Shown: positions 1-9,496, counted from the first letter of the stretch. The stretch: DNA of 48,320 nt from Acidiferrobacterales bacterium (GCA_947258385.1 CAMYII010000081.1:1-48320); one strand, 5' to 3'. Translations and numbers: made by a program. Notes: a model not told the origin generated them from the sequence alone.

Positions 1-2619
1 GATTTGCTGATAATAACTACTGGGAAATATCTGGCTGAATATCTGTCCGCCACCCGCAAGCGAAGAAACCGGTGAAAAAAAACCAGAAAAATTAATTGCA
101 GGCGCGGTAGTGGCGATAGCGGTACCAAAAATGGCAGCGATTTGCGTCTTCACCAAGGTTGAGATCAGCAGGCCGAAACCGGTGCTGGCCATGACATAAA
201 GCAAGGTGCCGAAGGCCAACGCGGTAAAGCTGCCCTTTACCGGCACCCCAAACAGAAACAGCGCTTCCAACACCAGGCTCAGGAAACTGAGCAGGGCAAT
301 GCCTACATAGGGAAGTTGTTTGCCCAGCAGGAATTCCAGGCGGGTGACGGGGGTGACGTACAGATTGGTGATGGAACCCAGTTCCTTCTCGCGCACCACA
401 CCGACCGCGGTCATCATGGCCGGGATCATCATCAGCAACAGCATGACGATACCGGGCACCATGGCGTAGGCACTTTTGAAATCCTGGTTGTAGCGGTAGC
501 GGGTCTCGATATCGAGCGGCAGCGTCGGGATCTCCCCGCCCCACTCGCGGCGCGCCAGTTCGCCCAGATAACCGCGGTGCACACCCTGTACGTAGCCGCG
601 GCTGGTTTCGGCACGAAAGGGCACGGCCCCATCCAACAAGACGTTGACTTCCGGGTGTCGGCCGCGCTTTATGTCCTTGCCGAAGTGCGGTGGAATTTCG
701 ATCGCCACGCTTATCTCGCCGCTTCGCAACCGTTTCTCCAACTCACTGTCATCACGAATGGGCGCACGTTCCTGGAAATACCGCGAGCCGGCAAAATTTT
801 CCAGATAACGGCGGCTCGCCGGCGTCTGGTCGCGATCCAGCACGGCATAAGAGAGCCGCTCCACATCAAAGGAGATGCCGTACCCGAAGACGAACATCAG
901 GATGATCGGGCTGAGCAACGCGAAGGCGAGTCGAATGGGATCGCGCAACAGTTCCATGGACTCACGCCGGGCGTAACCCAGCAGGCGCATCAGGCTAAAG
1001 ACACCCACGCGGTGATGGCTGTCAGTCTCTTTCGGTGGATCCGCGGTTTTCGTGCCGCCGGATGCAACGATATCCTCTTGCTCCCCTATTGCCTCCTCCA
1101 GGTAGTGGATAAACGCCTCTTCCAGATTCTTCGCATTACGGGCGGTGATCAAGGCCCGCGGCGTAGCGCTGGCCAGCACCTTGCCGGCATGCATGAGCGA
1201 GATCCGGTCACAGCGCTCCGCCTCATGCATGAAATGCGTGGAGATAAAGATAGTCACGCCCCGGTTACGCGAGAGGTCGATCAGCAACTCCCAGAAGACA
1301 TCGCGCGCGACCGGGTCCACGCCCGAGGTGGGCTCATCGAGGATCAGCATCTCCGGTTCGTGCACCACGGCCACGGCGAGCGACAGCCGCTGGCGAATGC
1401 CGAGCGGCAGCCCCGCCGCCAGTTCATCGACATACCCGCCAAGGTCGAATCGTTCGATCAGCTCGGCCAGCCGCCCGGGGATGCGCGCGCCCGGCAGATG
1501 GAACAAGCGCGCGTGCAGCTCGAGGTTCTGCCGCACCGTCAGCTCGCCGTACAACGAGAAGGACTGGGACATGTAACCCACCCGTTGGCGGGTCTGCGTG
1601 TCATGCGCATCCACGCGGCGGCCAAACAACCGCGCCTCACCCTCGCTCGCGGGCAGCAGGCCGGTGAGCATTTTCATGGTCGTGGTCTTGCCGCAACCGT
1701 TGGATCCGAGAAAACCAAAGATCTCACCGCGCTCGATCTTGAAGCGCACATTGTCTACGGCCGTGAAATCACCGAAGCGCTTGGTGAGCCCGCGGGCTTC
1801 GATGGCGGGTTCACGCGCCCTTACGATGGGCGGGGGGATCGCGAGCACGCGATGGCCGCGGCGTTTTTCTTCAGGCAGCAATTGAATAAAAGCCGCATCC
1901 AGATTGTCTGTGCCGGTGCGCGACAGCAGCGCCGACGGGGTGCCGGTGGCAAGCACCTTGCCGGCATCCATGGCCACCAGCCAGTCGAAGCCTTCAGCCT
2001 CCTCCATATAGGCCGTGGCGACAAGCACCCCCATGCCGCGGCGCCGGGCGCGCATGCGCTCGATCAGCTCCCAGAATTGACGCCGGGACAAGGGATCGAC
2101 GCCGGTCGTCGGCTCATCCAGGATCAACAGCTCCGGGTCGTGCACCAGGGCACAGCACAACCCGAGCTTTTGTTTCATCCCCCCGGAGAGCTTGCCGGCG
2201 GCACGGTCGGCGAACGGGAGCAGACCCGTGCTGGACAACAGTTCTTCGATGCGCCATCGGCGTTCCGCCGGCGGTTGACCGAACAGGCGGGCGAAAAAAT
2301 CCACGTTCTCGAATATCGACAGCGTGGCGTAGAGGTTTTTCCCCAAGCCCTGCGGCATGTAGGCGATGCGCGGCGACACCGAAGCGCGGTAGTGGCGGCG
2401 GCGCATGTCACCGCCGAGCACTTCCACCGTGCCGCTTTGGATCTTTCGCGCCCCGGCGATCAGGGCCAACAGCGTCGATTTGCCCACGCCGTCCGGACCG
2501 ATCAGCCCCACCATGCGCCCGGCCGGAATGTCCAGCGTCACCAGATCGGCCGCATACGTGTCGCCGTAGCGGTGGGTCAGGCCGGCGACCCGCGCAGCCG
2601 CTGCCGGCTGCGTTAACAT
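1..2619 (-). CDS. rbbA: RbbA-like ABC ATPase-ATPase-permease fusion, 3' end beyond window
   Basis: The frame is open for 873 codons from ATG 2619 to base 1 with no stop, so the gene continues beyond the left edge. The E. coli relative RbbA is about 911 aa, so only about 40 residues are missing. Visible in order: ATPase domain 1 with Walker [10 protein letters not shown] (41-49) and signature LSGGMKQK (about 144-151), followed by [13 protein letters not shown]; ATPase domain 2 with Walker [10 protein letters not shown] (305-313), a degenerate signature [10 protein letters not shown] and [13 protein letters not shown]; then an ABC-2 permease with a first membrane helix near 565-585, a long periplasmic loop and further helices after about 735. 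This three-part order is typical of the RbbA (YhiH) family, an inner-membrane transporter also reported to bind ribosomes in E. coli. The start codon overlaps the stop of the HlyD-like gene by one base (TGATG), as expected of a co-translated exporter. The substrate is unknown. Confidence 0.9.
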   Translation of the reverse strand, partial: MLTQPAAAARVAGLTHRYGDTYAADLVTLDIPAGRMVGLIGPDGVGKSTLLALIAGARKIQSGTVEVLGGDMRRRHYRASVSPRIAYMPQGLGKNLYATLSIFENVDFFARLFGQPPAERRWRIEELLSSTGLLPFADRAAGKLSGGMKQKLGLCCALVHDPELLILDEPTTGVDPLSRRQFWELIERMRARRRGMGVLVATAYMEEAEGFDWLVAMDAGKVLATGTPSALLSRTGTDNLDAAFIQLLPEEKRRGHRVLAIPPPIVRAREPAIEARGLTKRFGDFTAVDNVRFKIERGEIFGFLGSNGCGKTTTMKMLTGLLPASEGEARLFGRRVDAHDTQTRQRVGYMSQSFSLYGELTVRQNLELHARLFHLPGARIPGRLAELIERFDLGGYVDELAAGLPLGIRQRLSLAVAVVHEPEMLILDEPTSGVDPVARDVFWELLIDLSRNRGVTIFISTHFMHEAERCDRISLMHAGKVLASATPRALITARNAKNLEEAFIHYLEEAIGEQEDIVASGGTKTADPPKETDSHHRVGVFSLMRLLGYARRESMELLRDPIRLAFALLSPIILMFVFGYGISFDVERLSYAVLDRDQTPASRRYLENFAGSRYFQERAPIRDDSELEKRLRSGEISVAIEIPPHFGKDIKRGRHPEVNVLLDGAVPFRAETSRGYVQGVHRGYLGELARREWGGEIPTLPLDIETRYRYNQDFKSAYAMVPGIVMLLLMMIPAMMTAVGVVREKELGSITNLYVTPVTRLEFLLGKQLPYVGIALLSFLSLVLEALFLFGVPVKGSFTALAFGTLLYVMASTGFGLLISTLVKTQIAAIFGTAIATTAPAINFSGFFSPVSSLAGGGQIFSQIFPSSYYQQI

Positions 2620-3605
2620 CAGGGCAACCTCACCTGCAGGTGCTCGGGCCACTCCGCGGCCGCATCAAGGCGCACATAGGTCACGCCCGGCACCCCGGTC
2701 TTCACCTGCTCAACATGTTGCTTGAGCAGTTCGGGGTCGATCCTGACCTTGACGCGAAACATGAGCTTCTCACGCTCCGTGCGGGTCTCGACCTCCTTGG
2801 GCGTGAACTGTGCCCGGGGCGCCACGAATGAGACCCTGGCCGGGAGGGTGTACTCGGCTATGGTATCCAACACGATACGGGCCTCCGCGCCGATGGCGAC
2901 CCGCCCGGCCTGCGCGGTGGGCAGAAACACCGTCATGTAGACGTCGGTGAGATCGAGCAGAGTGAGCACTTTGCCGCCGGCAGCAAGCACCTCGCCTGGC
3001 TCGGCCAGGCGATACAGGATGCGGCCGCCGCGCGGCGCCGTCAGGAGGCTGTCCTCGATATCGGCCGTTAGCTGCTCGGTCCTGGCCTTGGCCGCTTCAA
3101 TGGCAGCGTCGGTCTCGGCCAATTGCGCCTCGGCCGCCGCCAGCGAGGCCCTGGCGGTGCGCACCACGGTCTCGTCGCGCTGCAGTTTCTCCAAGGCGAT
3201 GTTTTGGTTCTCGTACAGCCCACGAGAGCGAGCGAGCTCTTTTCTTGCCAGGGCAAGCTCGCTTTCGCGCTGTTCAATCACGGCGGCCGCATAGTTTCGT
3301 CCTTTCTGCGCGCGTGTGACCTCGGCCTCGGCCTGCTTGCGCATGGCCTGCAGGGACTTGGTATCCATACGGGCCACGATCTGACCCGCCTCAACGCTAT
3401 CGCCTTCCTCGACCCGTACTTCCTCCAACCGCCCGGCCAACTTGGTCGCGATATCGATTTCCGTGGCCTCAATGCGCCCGTTGCCGGAGGCGAATCCGGC
3501 AAGCGCATTGCTGCGCTGCGCCTGCAGCCATAACCCTGCCCCGACCGCACCGGCCAGCAGGACTGCGATCGCGGCAATGAACCCGTTGCGGCGGGAATTA
3601 TTCAT
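2619..3605 (-). CDS. HlyD-family membrane fusion protein (YhiI-like)
   Basis: This 328-aa periplasmic adaptor pairs with the RbbA-like transporter downstream. An uncleaved N-terminal membrane anchor lies at about residues 9-28. A first half of a biotinyl-lipoyl-like domain follows ([17 protein letters not shown] onwards, about 42-75), then a long alpha-helical coiled-coil hairpin (about 76-190) rich in Glu, Ala and Arg, then the second lipoyl half and a beta-barrel region. Length and domain order match the YhiI/YbhG class. AGGA precedes ATG 3605 by a usable distance, and the stop overlaps the start of the next gene. In this family the adaptor links the inner-membrane pump to an outer-membrane channel; no TolC-like gene is seen in the window. 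The substrate cannot be told from sequence. Confidence 0.9.
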   Translation of the reverse strand: MNNSRRNGFIAAIAVLLAGAVGAGLWLQAQRSNALAGFASGNGRIEATEIDIATKLAGRLEEVRVEEGDSVEAGQIVARMDTKSLQAMRKQAEAEVTRAQKGRNYAAAVIEQRESELALARKELARSRGLYENQNIALEKLQRDETVVRTARASLAAAEAQLAETDAAIEAAKARTEQLTADIEDSLLTAPRGGRILYRLAEPGEVLAAGGKVLTLLDLTDVYMTVFLPTAQAGRVAIGAEARIVLDTIAEYTLPARVSFVAPRAQFTPKEVETRTEREKLMFRVKVRIDPELLKQHVEQVKTGVPGVTYVRLDAAAEWPEHLQVRLP

Positions 3606-3990
3606 GGCATGGTTCCTACATTAAGGCTTGTTGTTATCCGCTGTGCCAGCCCCGAGCATCTCAACGGGCTGTCCAGGCGAGGTCGATTATTGAATGAAGC
3701 TCTGCACCCTGCCGATCGACCCGCGCAGCGGGTATTGTCTCGCATTTGACGCGTGTGTTAAATCAGGCGGGGTCCGCGGGCGGCATCGCGGCGGGGCACT
3801 CCCTCGCCGGTCGGGTAGCGGGCAGTCAAAACATAAAGGCGCGGCCGAGCATGTTGAACCGAAGGCGGAGGATTTGCGGGCGCGGGTTCGACCAGGAACC
3901 GGTAGGTGCCGCAGAACGCCGGGGCGTTTTTTGCGACGGCGGCCCCGCAGGCTCTGAGTCATCCCGCCGCCTCCCACCACTGCAGAGCCC

Positions 3991-4008
3991 CTGACTGCTT
4001 CCAGTCAG
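3991..4008. other. perfect 7-bp hairpin
   Basis: CTGACTG and CAGTCAG flank a CTTC loop. On the plus strand a T-rich stretch follows (AGTCCTTTTCCTTTT), but no plus-strand gene ends nearby. Its role is unclear. Confidence 0.4.
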
Positions 4009-4043
4009 AGTCCTTTTCCTTTTGCTCGAGCTCAGGACGCTCG

Positions 4044-4080
4044 ATGCACCCGGCCCCTACGATTTTCGGCCGGGTGGCAT
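4044..4080 (-). terminator. hairpin just after the YadA-head gene
   Basis: ATGCACCCGGCC pairs with GGCCGGGTGGCAT with one bulged G. It begins 14 bases beyond the stop of the minus-strand gene at 4095. No U-tract follows on the minus strand, so it may be an imperfect terminator or an mRNA-stabilising stem. Confidence 0.4.
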
Positions 4081-4094
4081 CTTACACCTGACAA

Positions 4095-5120
4095 TCAAAA
4101 GTCCTCAAACAGTGACCCGGCTGCCCAGTCATTTGGGCCGGTGGCGGACCGGGAGGAACCTCCGCTGACGCTGCTGGCGGACCCGCTGGCGGTGTTGTTG
4201 TAGCCGCCACTGACGCTGCTGACGTACTCGCTGGCGTTGTTGCTGTTGCCGCCGCTGATGCTGCTGGACGTCCCACTGGCGGTGTTGTTGTAGCCGCCGC
4301 TGACGCTGGCGTACCACCCGCCGGCGGTGTTGTTGTAGCCGCCACTGACGCTGCTGTAGCGCTCGGTGGCGGTGTTGTCGCCGCCGCTGCTGACGCTGCT
4401 GTACAACCCGCTGGCCGTGTTGTTGACGCCACCGCTGACGCCGGCGTAACCCCGGTTGATGGCATTTGACAGACCGAATATTACGCCACCGGATTGGGAA
4501 TAGGCATTTTGATCACCGGCCACCAGGTTGTGGGAACCGGATTTGTGGTTCAGTGCCCAGGTCTCCCCCGCACCCTCGCAGGCGGTCTGGTCGGTATACT
4601 GGCCGTCGGAGCACACGCTGGTGCCTGCCGTTCGGGCATTGTTATAACCGACAATGAGGTTACCCAGGCCGTTGATTGTAGTCTGGTTCACGCCGTTGAC
4701 CACCTGCACATTGATGCCCGTGAACCGGGCCGTGGGGTAGCCATTACTGTCCACCCTATAGATAAGATTTCCGTCCAGGGTCAGCACCGAGTTGGCCTGC
4801 ACCGTGCTCAAGTCCGATTGCAGGGCGGTGATGGCGTTGTTGGCGGTGGTCAGATCGGTCTGCAGGGCGGTGATGGCGTTGTTGGCGGTGGTCAGATCGG
4901 TCTGCAGGGCGGTGATGGCGGCCTCCAGCGCCGTGATACGACTGTCATTATCATCCACCTCCGTGGCCACGGCACTGAAATTGCCATTGACTTCCGCCGC
5001 CACCGCCGGGGTACCTGAAGTGAAGCTGTGAGGGATGGTGACATTGCCGGCCCGGGTGACGGGAATCATGAAGACCGCCGCGGCGAGGCCCGTCACAAGC
5101 TGCTTAATCAATGTTTTCAT
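4095..5120 (-). CDS. secreted YadA-head-repeat protein without membrane anchor
   Basis: The 341-aa product has a clear signal peptide (about 1-24, ending VTRA-G). Residues about 58-112 form a heptad-rich segment with repeated ITALQTDLTTANNA units, probably a trimeric coiled coil. A linker of mixed character follows. From about 205 to 325 come successive 14-residue units resembling SSVSGGYNNTASG, the signature of YadA-type trimeric autotransporter head repeats. Unlike true trimeric autotransporters, there is no C-terminal four-strand YadA anchor; the chain ends in an acidic tail (LFEDF), and the coil precedes the head. GGAG lies about 9 bases before ATG 5120. The protein is probably exported by Sec and either released or tethered by partners; it sits beside three predicted lipoprotein genes. 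Phage-like or Myxococcus-type surface repeat proteins share this head, so adhesion is only an inference. Confidence 0.8.
   Translation of the reverse strand: MKTLIKQLVTGLAAAVFMIPVTRAGNVTIPHSFTSGTPAVAAEVNGNFSAVATEVDDNDSRITALEAAITALQTDLTTANNAITALQTDLTTANNAITALQSDLSTVQANSVLTLDGNLIYRVDSNGYPTARFTGINVQVVNGVNQTTINGLGNLIVGYNNARTAGTSVCSDGQYTDQTACEGAGETWALNHKSGSHNLVAGDQNAYSQSGGVIFGLSNAINRGYAGVSGGVNNTASGLYSSVSSGGDNTATERYSSVSGGYNNTAGGWYASVSGGYNNTASGTSSSISGGNSNNASEYVSSVSGGYNNTASGSASSVSGGSSRSATGPNDWAAGSLFEDF
4819..4920. repeat. tandem 42-bp repeat inside the coiled-coil coding region
   Basis: Two identical 42-bp units (4819-4860 and 4861-4902) and an 18-bp partial third encode the 14-residue coil unit TTANNAITALQTDL. 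Perfect identity suggests recent duplication. Because the unit is a multiple of three, copy-number changes would alter coil length without breaking the frame. Confidence 0.9.
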
Positions 5121-5163
5121 GACTGTCGCTCCTCATGGTTCGCGAAAGTAAGGTCGCCGGTCT

Positions 5164-5316
5164 TCAGGCCCAGTCATCCTGATCCCAGATCATCCGGTCC
5201 CAATCGCTACTCCCCGCGGGGGGCGGCGGCGTGTCGCCATCGCTGCCGCCACAGGCGACGAGCAGCAGCGCAATCAGAATGATGGCGCCACGAGTTAATA
5301 GTCCGATGGGTTTCAT
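5164..5316 (-). CDS. small 50-aa lipoprotein
   Basis: ATG 5316 is preceded by a perfect AGGAGG five bases upstream; a longer open frame to 5550 has no such support. The product has a lipoprotein signal ending LLLVAC at residues 18-23, then GGSDGDTPPPP and a short acidic, Trp/Asp-rich tail (SSDWDRMIWDQDDWA). Its leader closely resembles that of the propeller lipoprotein at 7766-9121: both follow MKP-x-G-x-L then LIAL-x-LVACGG. This suggests one leader was copied from the other. It sits in the minus-strand cluster of exported proteins. No function can be assigned; the mature part is only about 28 residues. Confidence 0.65.
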   Translation of the reverse strand: MKPIGLLTRGAIILIALLLVACGGSDGDTPPPPAGSSDWDRMIWDQDDWA

Positions 5317-5464
5317 AGTGCCTCCTGTTGTCCTTTCAGATGGTCTTGCCCGCCGCCAGGTCCGGCGTCGAGACCTGATCGGCGCCATCGGCAAACTTCT
5401 CGGCTGGTTCGCTGACCGGGTCTCAAGCAAGGCCCCGCGCCCTGCCCGCCTTTTTGTAGTGGGC

Positions 5465-7696
5465 TCAAGGGACGATTCCGCCGGCGTTTCCTGGGTTATC
5501 TCCGGCACCACCGGCAGCATCGACATTGCCGGGGGTAGCGTTAAAGGCATTGAACACTACCCAGCCACCGTTACCGCCGACTGATCCGCTTAACCCAACA
5601 TCGGCATCCCCGCCTCGCACACTGATCGAAGCGCCGCTAGCGTCAACATCAAAATCCGCAAACAGAACGACCCCCGGGTCGGGTTGAAAAGGGGCCGGAA
5701 TATATGGGCCATCTCCGCCTTGGGCCTCACCGTTACCCCCATTGGCGTTAATATCACCGCTGTTGATCACGCTGCTGCCGCTCGCCTGTGCACTGATGGT
5801 CACAAACCCGGCATGGTGACCGAACCCGGTTACCGTACTGTCATCGTTCACCAGGTCATTGCCGCCATTGGCCGTCAGACCGCCACTGTTGTTGATGTCG
5901 TTGGCGCTGATTAAGGTGATATCGCCGGCGTTCTTCGTGGGCGTCGTGAGTGCCAGGCTGTCGCCCCCGGAACTGTCAATGGCCCCAATGTTGGTGAGGT
6001 ACTCGCCTATTGGATCAACAACGTCCCCGGCAAGTACGTCGTGGTCGGTCGAAAGCTCGATGTTACCGCTGCGACCACCCGCTGCCGGGGTAGTCGTCGC
6101 AGTGGCCACCACACTGCCGCCGCGAGTGGTGATCGCGACCTGATTGATTACGTCGCCACCGAAATCATCGTCGAAGATACACGAAAGTGGTGAACACGGA
6201 CTTCCATCCCATATCTCACCGTCGTCGACTATTTTTACAAAGCCCCCATTGCCGCCCTGATTGCCACTGCCGCCAACGGTACTAATGCTGGCAAAGTTGA
6301 GCAGCGCCAGACGAGGGTTGCCAGGCGTGGTTGGCATAAGCAGTAGACCAAAAGCTTTTTCAGTATAAGAACCCGAGGCATCCACTACGAATGTAACATC
6401 ACCGCCTCTACTCCCATTGCCGCTCCCGCTGGCGGCTGCAGCACCGCCGGCGCTGTTGATATTCCCGGCGAACAGTAGATCACCCGCTGGCACCTCGAAG
6501 TCGTCAGAGGTAAGGCCCGGCGCAGTGTAGACCTCGACGGAACCACCAAAACCACCGGCGGCGGTGGCATCACTGGTATTACCGCCGCGGCTGCTGACAT
6601 TCGCATTATGTATAAGGCTACCGCCATGTACCGATACACCGATCGGTCCAGCATGGCCCCCGGCACCGGTCGTGGCCGCCCCGCCATCTGACGTCAAGCC
6701 ACCGGTGTTGCGTATCTGGCCTGCGCCATATTGATTGAATGACTGGGTAAAACCGTATAACCCTGCACTTAGTATCAAAAGGCCACCGCTTCCACCGCCG
6801 GTCGAGCCGCTCCCCCCGCTGCTATCGACCGCCCCAGCGTTGTACAGATAGCTATGCCATGAGGCCATATCAATGACGCCACCCGGACCACCGTTACTGG
6901 TGCTGGAGTCACCCCCACGGCTGCTAACGTTGCCGGTATTTTCCAACTGTTGCTGCGCCCATAGCAGGATCGTACTACCGATTCCGCCGCTACCCGTGGG
7001 GTTATCTGGCCCATCGGCGGTAATGGTGCCTTGGTTGTAAATTGCATTATTGGCCGACAACTGAATGTACCCGCCTTGGACGCCGGGCTGAATGCCGCTG
7101 GTGTCGATGGCCGAGCCCGGGGCGCCAACATAGTTTGCGCACTGAACATTAAGTGGAGCCGGCAAACCGGTGATTACATCGACCGTGGTGATCGTACCGT
7201 GATTGTCGATATCATCCGCGAGCACAATATAGGCGGTTCCGCTATTCAGAGGGAGAGTCAGCGTGACCCCGGCGCTCACGCTGAGACCCGTGGCGGGTTG
7301 ACCGGTAGTGCCGTCGGAGATGTAGAGATTGGTATCTCCGGACAACAGATAGGGACTGCCTGCCGGCGGGGGGATAGCGGGATTCAGGGCAACAGTCGTG
7401 TCAGCGGTAACCGATAGCGGATTTGTCCCGAGATTGGCCGTCGTGGTCGTAAGGGTAAAACGTGCATCCACGGTACCACTGTTCAACACCTCGATCGCGC
7501 CGGTGCCGCCGAACTTGAGCAGTTCGACGAATCCGCCGTTACCGCCGGTAGCCCCGGCACTGCCGCCAAGCCCGCCGGAGGTGTCCACGGTGACGCTGAC
7601 AGCCCCACCACCGCCGCCGCCCCCACCGCCGCCGCCGCAGGCGGTCACGGTGAGGACAGCAATAAATAGATAGATGAAAGGTCGTTGACGCATCAT
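5465..7696 (-). CDS. 743-aa glycine-rich repeat lipoprotein
   Basis: I choose ATG 7696 (MMRQRPF) because GGGAGGAAA lies about 7 bases upstream; an in-frame ATG at 7765 would add 23 residues without a signal sequence. The leader ends in the lipobox VTAC and is followed by eleven glycines. The rest is a series of imperfect units of about 40-60 residues built on patterns such as N-x-G-x-I-x-S-x-GG and NANGGNGEAQGGDG, suggesting a parallel beta-helix or beta-roll on the outer membrane. The Cys pair in DGSPCSPLSCIFDDD (about 505-520) could form a disulfide. It lies 69 bp after the propeller lipoprotein gene. I do not recognise a named family. Structural, matrix or binding roles are possible. Confidence 0.7.
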   Translation of the reverse strand: MMRQRPFIYLFIAVLTVTACGGGGGGGGGGGAVSVTVDTSGGLGGSAGATGGNGGFVELLKFGGTGAIEVLNSGTVDARFTLTTTTANLGTNPLSVTADTTVALNPAIPPPAGSPYLLSGDTNLYISDGTTGQPATGLSVSAGVTLTLPLNSGTAYIVLADDIDNHGTITTVDVITGLPAPLNVQCANYVGAPGSAIDTSGIQPGVQGGYIQLSANNAIYNQGTITADGPDNPTGSGGIGSTILLWAQQQLENTGNVSSRGGDSSTSNGGPGGVIDMASWHSYLYNAGAVDSSGGSGSTGGGSGGLLILSAGLYGFTQSFNQYGAGQIRNTGGLTSDGGAATTGAGGHAGPIGVSVHGGSLIHNANVSSRGGNTSDATAAGGFGGSVEVYTAPGLTSDDFEVPAGDLLFAGNINSAGGAAAASGSGNGSRGGDVTFVVDASGSYTEKAFGLLLMPTTPGNPRLALLNFASISTVGGSGNQGGNGGFVKIVDDGEIWDGSPCSPLSCIFDDDFGGDVINQVAITTRGGSVVATATTTPAAGGRSGNIELSTDHDVLAGDVVDPIGEYLTNIGAIDSSGGDSLALTTPTKNAGDITLISANDINNSGGLTANGGNDLVNDDSTVTGFGHHAGFVTISAQASGSSVINSGDINANGGNGEAQGGDGPYIPAPFQPDPGVVLFADFDVDASGASISVRGGDADVGLSGSVGGNGGWVVFNAFNATPGNVDAAGGAGDNPGNAGGIVP

Positions 7697-7765
7697 GGGC
7701 AATTTCCTCCCGTTCGGTTGATTCGACATTTCGCTGCTTCCATTGATGAGCCCTCCTCCCGGCAC

Positions 7766-9121
7766 TCACTGAGCCGGGGCGCGAAAGATATCGGACACCC
7801 CATTGAGGTCGCCCGCCACCAGGTCGGAGGCGCCGGAGGCAAAGGCCACATAGCGGCCGTCGGCGCTGAGCGCTGGCCCGCCACTATCGCCATTGGCTTC
7901 TGCACCACTGGCATCCACGGATACGCGGGTGGTGGCGATGACCCCGGGTTCATCAAAGATCCCGTCCCCATCGGGGTCGCGGTCGTGGACGAAGACGTCC
8001 CGCACCCCATTGAGGTCGCCCGCCACCAGGTTGGTGGCATCGGAGCCAAAGGCCACATGGCGGCCGTCGGCGCTGAGCGCCAACCCGCGACTGTCGCCAT
8101 TGGCCTCCCCCCCACTGGCATCCACGGATACGCGGGTGGTGGCGCCGCTCTGGGTATCGCGCACAAAGATATCGCTTTTGCCGTTGGTGTCGTCGGCGAC
8201 CAGGTTGGTGGCATCGGAGTAAAAGGCCACATAGCGGCCGTCGGCACTGAGGGCCGGGGCATAGCTCTCGAAATTCGCCCCCACGCCACCGGCGTTCACC
8301 GTCACCCAGGCGGTAACGCCGGTTTGGGTATCGTGGACGTAGATATCCAACAACGGATCGGTATCGGCCGAGACCAGAGCAGAGGTCGATTCAAAGGCCA
8401 CATGACGACCGTCGGCGCTGATCGCCGGGGCATAACTAAAACCGGTTCCCTGAACGCCGTTGGAATCCACCGACACCCGGGTGGTAACGCCGGTCTGGGT
8501 ATCGTGGACAAAGATATCGGCCCGACTATTGGTGTCGGCCGCAACCAGGTTGCTGGCACGAGATTCAAAAGCGACAAAACGGCCGTCAGCGCTAAGGGCG
8601 GCATTGACCGAAGCGCCGTTTGCTTGGGCGCCGTTGGAGTCCACCGACACCCGGGTGGTGACGCCGCTCTGGATATCGTGCACAAAAATATCGCTGACGG
8701 CATTGGTGTCGCCGGTGACCAAGTTGCTGGCATGGGAATAGAAAACGATATGGCGCCCATCACCACTCATGTGCGGACGAAAGCTATTGGCGTCTGCCTC
8801 AACCCCCGTGGCGTCCACGGATACGCGGGTGGTGGCGCCGCTCTGGGTATCGTGCACAAAAATGTCGCCGGTGGCATTGGTGTCGCCCGCCACCAGGTTG
8901 GTGGCATCGGAGGCAAAGGCCACATCGCGGCCGTCGGCGCTAATGGCCGAGCCGCCGCTGCCCCCATTGCCCTCCGCGCCACTGCCATCCACCGACGCTC
9001 GGGAGATGGGGGCCGGCGGCGAGGTCGCGTTACCGCCCCCGCCCCCTCCGCCGCCGCAGGCAACCAAGGCCAGGGCAATCAGTAACATTCCGCTTGGAAA
9101 TAGTGCGCCCTTGGGTTTCAT
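7766..9121 (-). CDS. seven-repeat beta-propeller lipoprotein (TolB/PD40-like)
   Basis: The 451-aa product has a lipoprotein leader (lipobox LVAC at about 19-22) and a run of eight glycines. Seven repeats of about 55-60 residues follow, each carrying a core like ALSADGRYVAF, then S-x-ATNLVAGDTN and DIFVHDTQSGATTRVSVD. This matches the WD40-like PD40 repeats of TolB-type propellers, and seven copies would close one seven-bladed propeller. One blade carries an insertion (RDPDGDGIFDEPG) that resembles a calcium-binding thrombospondin type 3 loop. GAGGT precedes ATG 9121. It follows the 68-aa gene by 11 bp, so the two are probably co-transcribed. Such lipoproteins usually act as binding scaffolds; the ligand is not evident. 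Confidence 0.8.
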   Translation of the reverse strand: MKPKGALFPSGMLLIALALVACGGGGGGGGNATSPPAPISRASVDGSGAEGNGGSGGSAISADGRDVAFASDATNLVAGDTNATGDIFVHDTQSGATTRVSVDATGVEADANSFRPHMSGDGRHIVFYSHASNLVTGDTNAVSDIFVHDIQSGVTTRVSVDSNGAQANGASVNAALSADGRFVAFESRASNLVAADTNSRADIFVHDTQTGVTTRVSVDSNGVQGTGFSYAPAISADGRHVAFESTSALVSADTDPLLDIYVHDTQTGVTAWVTVNAGGVGANFESYAPALSADGRYVAFYSDATNLVADDTNGKSDIFVRDTQSGATTRVSVDASGGEANGDSRGLALSADGRHVAFGSDATNLVAGDLNGVRDVFVHDRDPDGDGIFDEPGVIATTRVSVDASGAEANGDSGGPALSADGRYVAFASGASDLVAGDLNGVSDIFRAPAQ

Positions 9122-9132
9122 GATCGGTACCT

Positions 9133-9339
9133 CTATACGCTGGTGTCGTTATGGCCCCTTGGGTCGATCTGGTTTTTCCCGGTCCAGGCCTTGCGCAGGA
9201 TCGCCCACAGCTCGCCGGCGTCTTTAAAGGGCTGTCTTTCGGCGGTCTTGACGGTTTCCACAATGCCCACCACATGGCTGCCCTGTTCCCCGGAATCGCC
9301 CGCGCCCCGGCGATAGATACGCACGATGTAGCTATCCAT
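9133..9339 (-). CDS. small conserved-looking cytosolic protein, 68 aa
   Basis: The product begins MDSYIVRIYRR and ends with a pattern (GIVE, then F-x-x-AGELWAILRKAW) common in small proteobacterial proteins of unknown function. It has no signal peptide or membrane segment. Spacing of 11 bp to the propeller lipoprotein gene, and a candidate promoter about 150 bp upstream, suggest it is the first gene of the exported-protein cluster. The ribosome-binding site is weak. I do not assign a function. Confidence 0.6.
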   Translation of the reverse strand: MDSYIVRIYRRGAGDSGEQGSHVVGIVETVKTAERQPFKDAGELWAILRKAWTGKNQIDPRGHNDTSV

Positions 9340-9496
9340 AGATCGATCCCATCCCCGGCACTGACAAGGTCCTCCGCGTCCCAGTTTGAGATCACACTAG
9401 CAGGGGGAAATTACCGATAGGGTACGGATTCCGGCGCGCGGCCCAGGTGTCGTTGCCGGCGGTGGGAATTGCAACGTTAACGTGCTGATTGTATGG

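Larger units (their letters stand above)
3606..4094. other. 489-bp intergenic region with two hairpins
   Basis: No convincing gene was found. Short open frames on both strands have no recognisable content or ribosome-binding site. The region must hold the promoter of the HlyD/RbbA pair, but I see no clear -35/-10. Two inverted repeats, at 3991-4008 and 4044-4080, are listed separately. Confidence 0.5.

Noticed and set aside
316-2616. 766-codon plus-strand open frame
   Set aside because: It lies antisense to the RbbA-like gene, whose frame shows clear ABC motifs throughout. The antisense translation has no recognisable domain and is a by-product of high GC content.
3687-3980. 97-codon minus-strand frame in the left intergenic region
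   Set aside because: It has an Arg/Pro-rich composition typical of chance frames in GC-rich DNA, with no ribosome-binding site or family likeness.
4130-4450. CRISPR-like spacing of repeated DNA
   Set aside because: The repeats are coding (14-residue YadA-head units), with no unique spacers of constant length and no cas genes.
7590-7650. Phase variation by slippage in the poly-glycine codons
   Set aside because: The tract is built of glycine triplets, so slippage by whole units would change length but not frame; single-base runs are too short for clear phase variation.
7685-9085. 466-codon plus-strand frame with regular repeats
   Set aside because: The repeats merely mirror the propeller repeats on the minus strand, which carries the lipobox and PD40 motifs.
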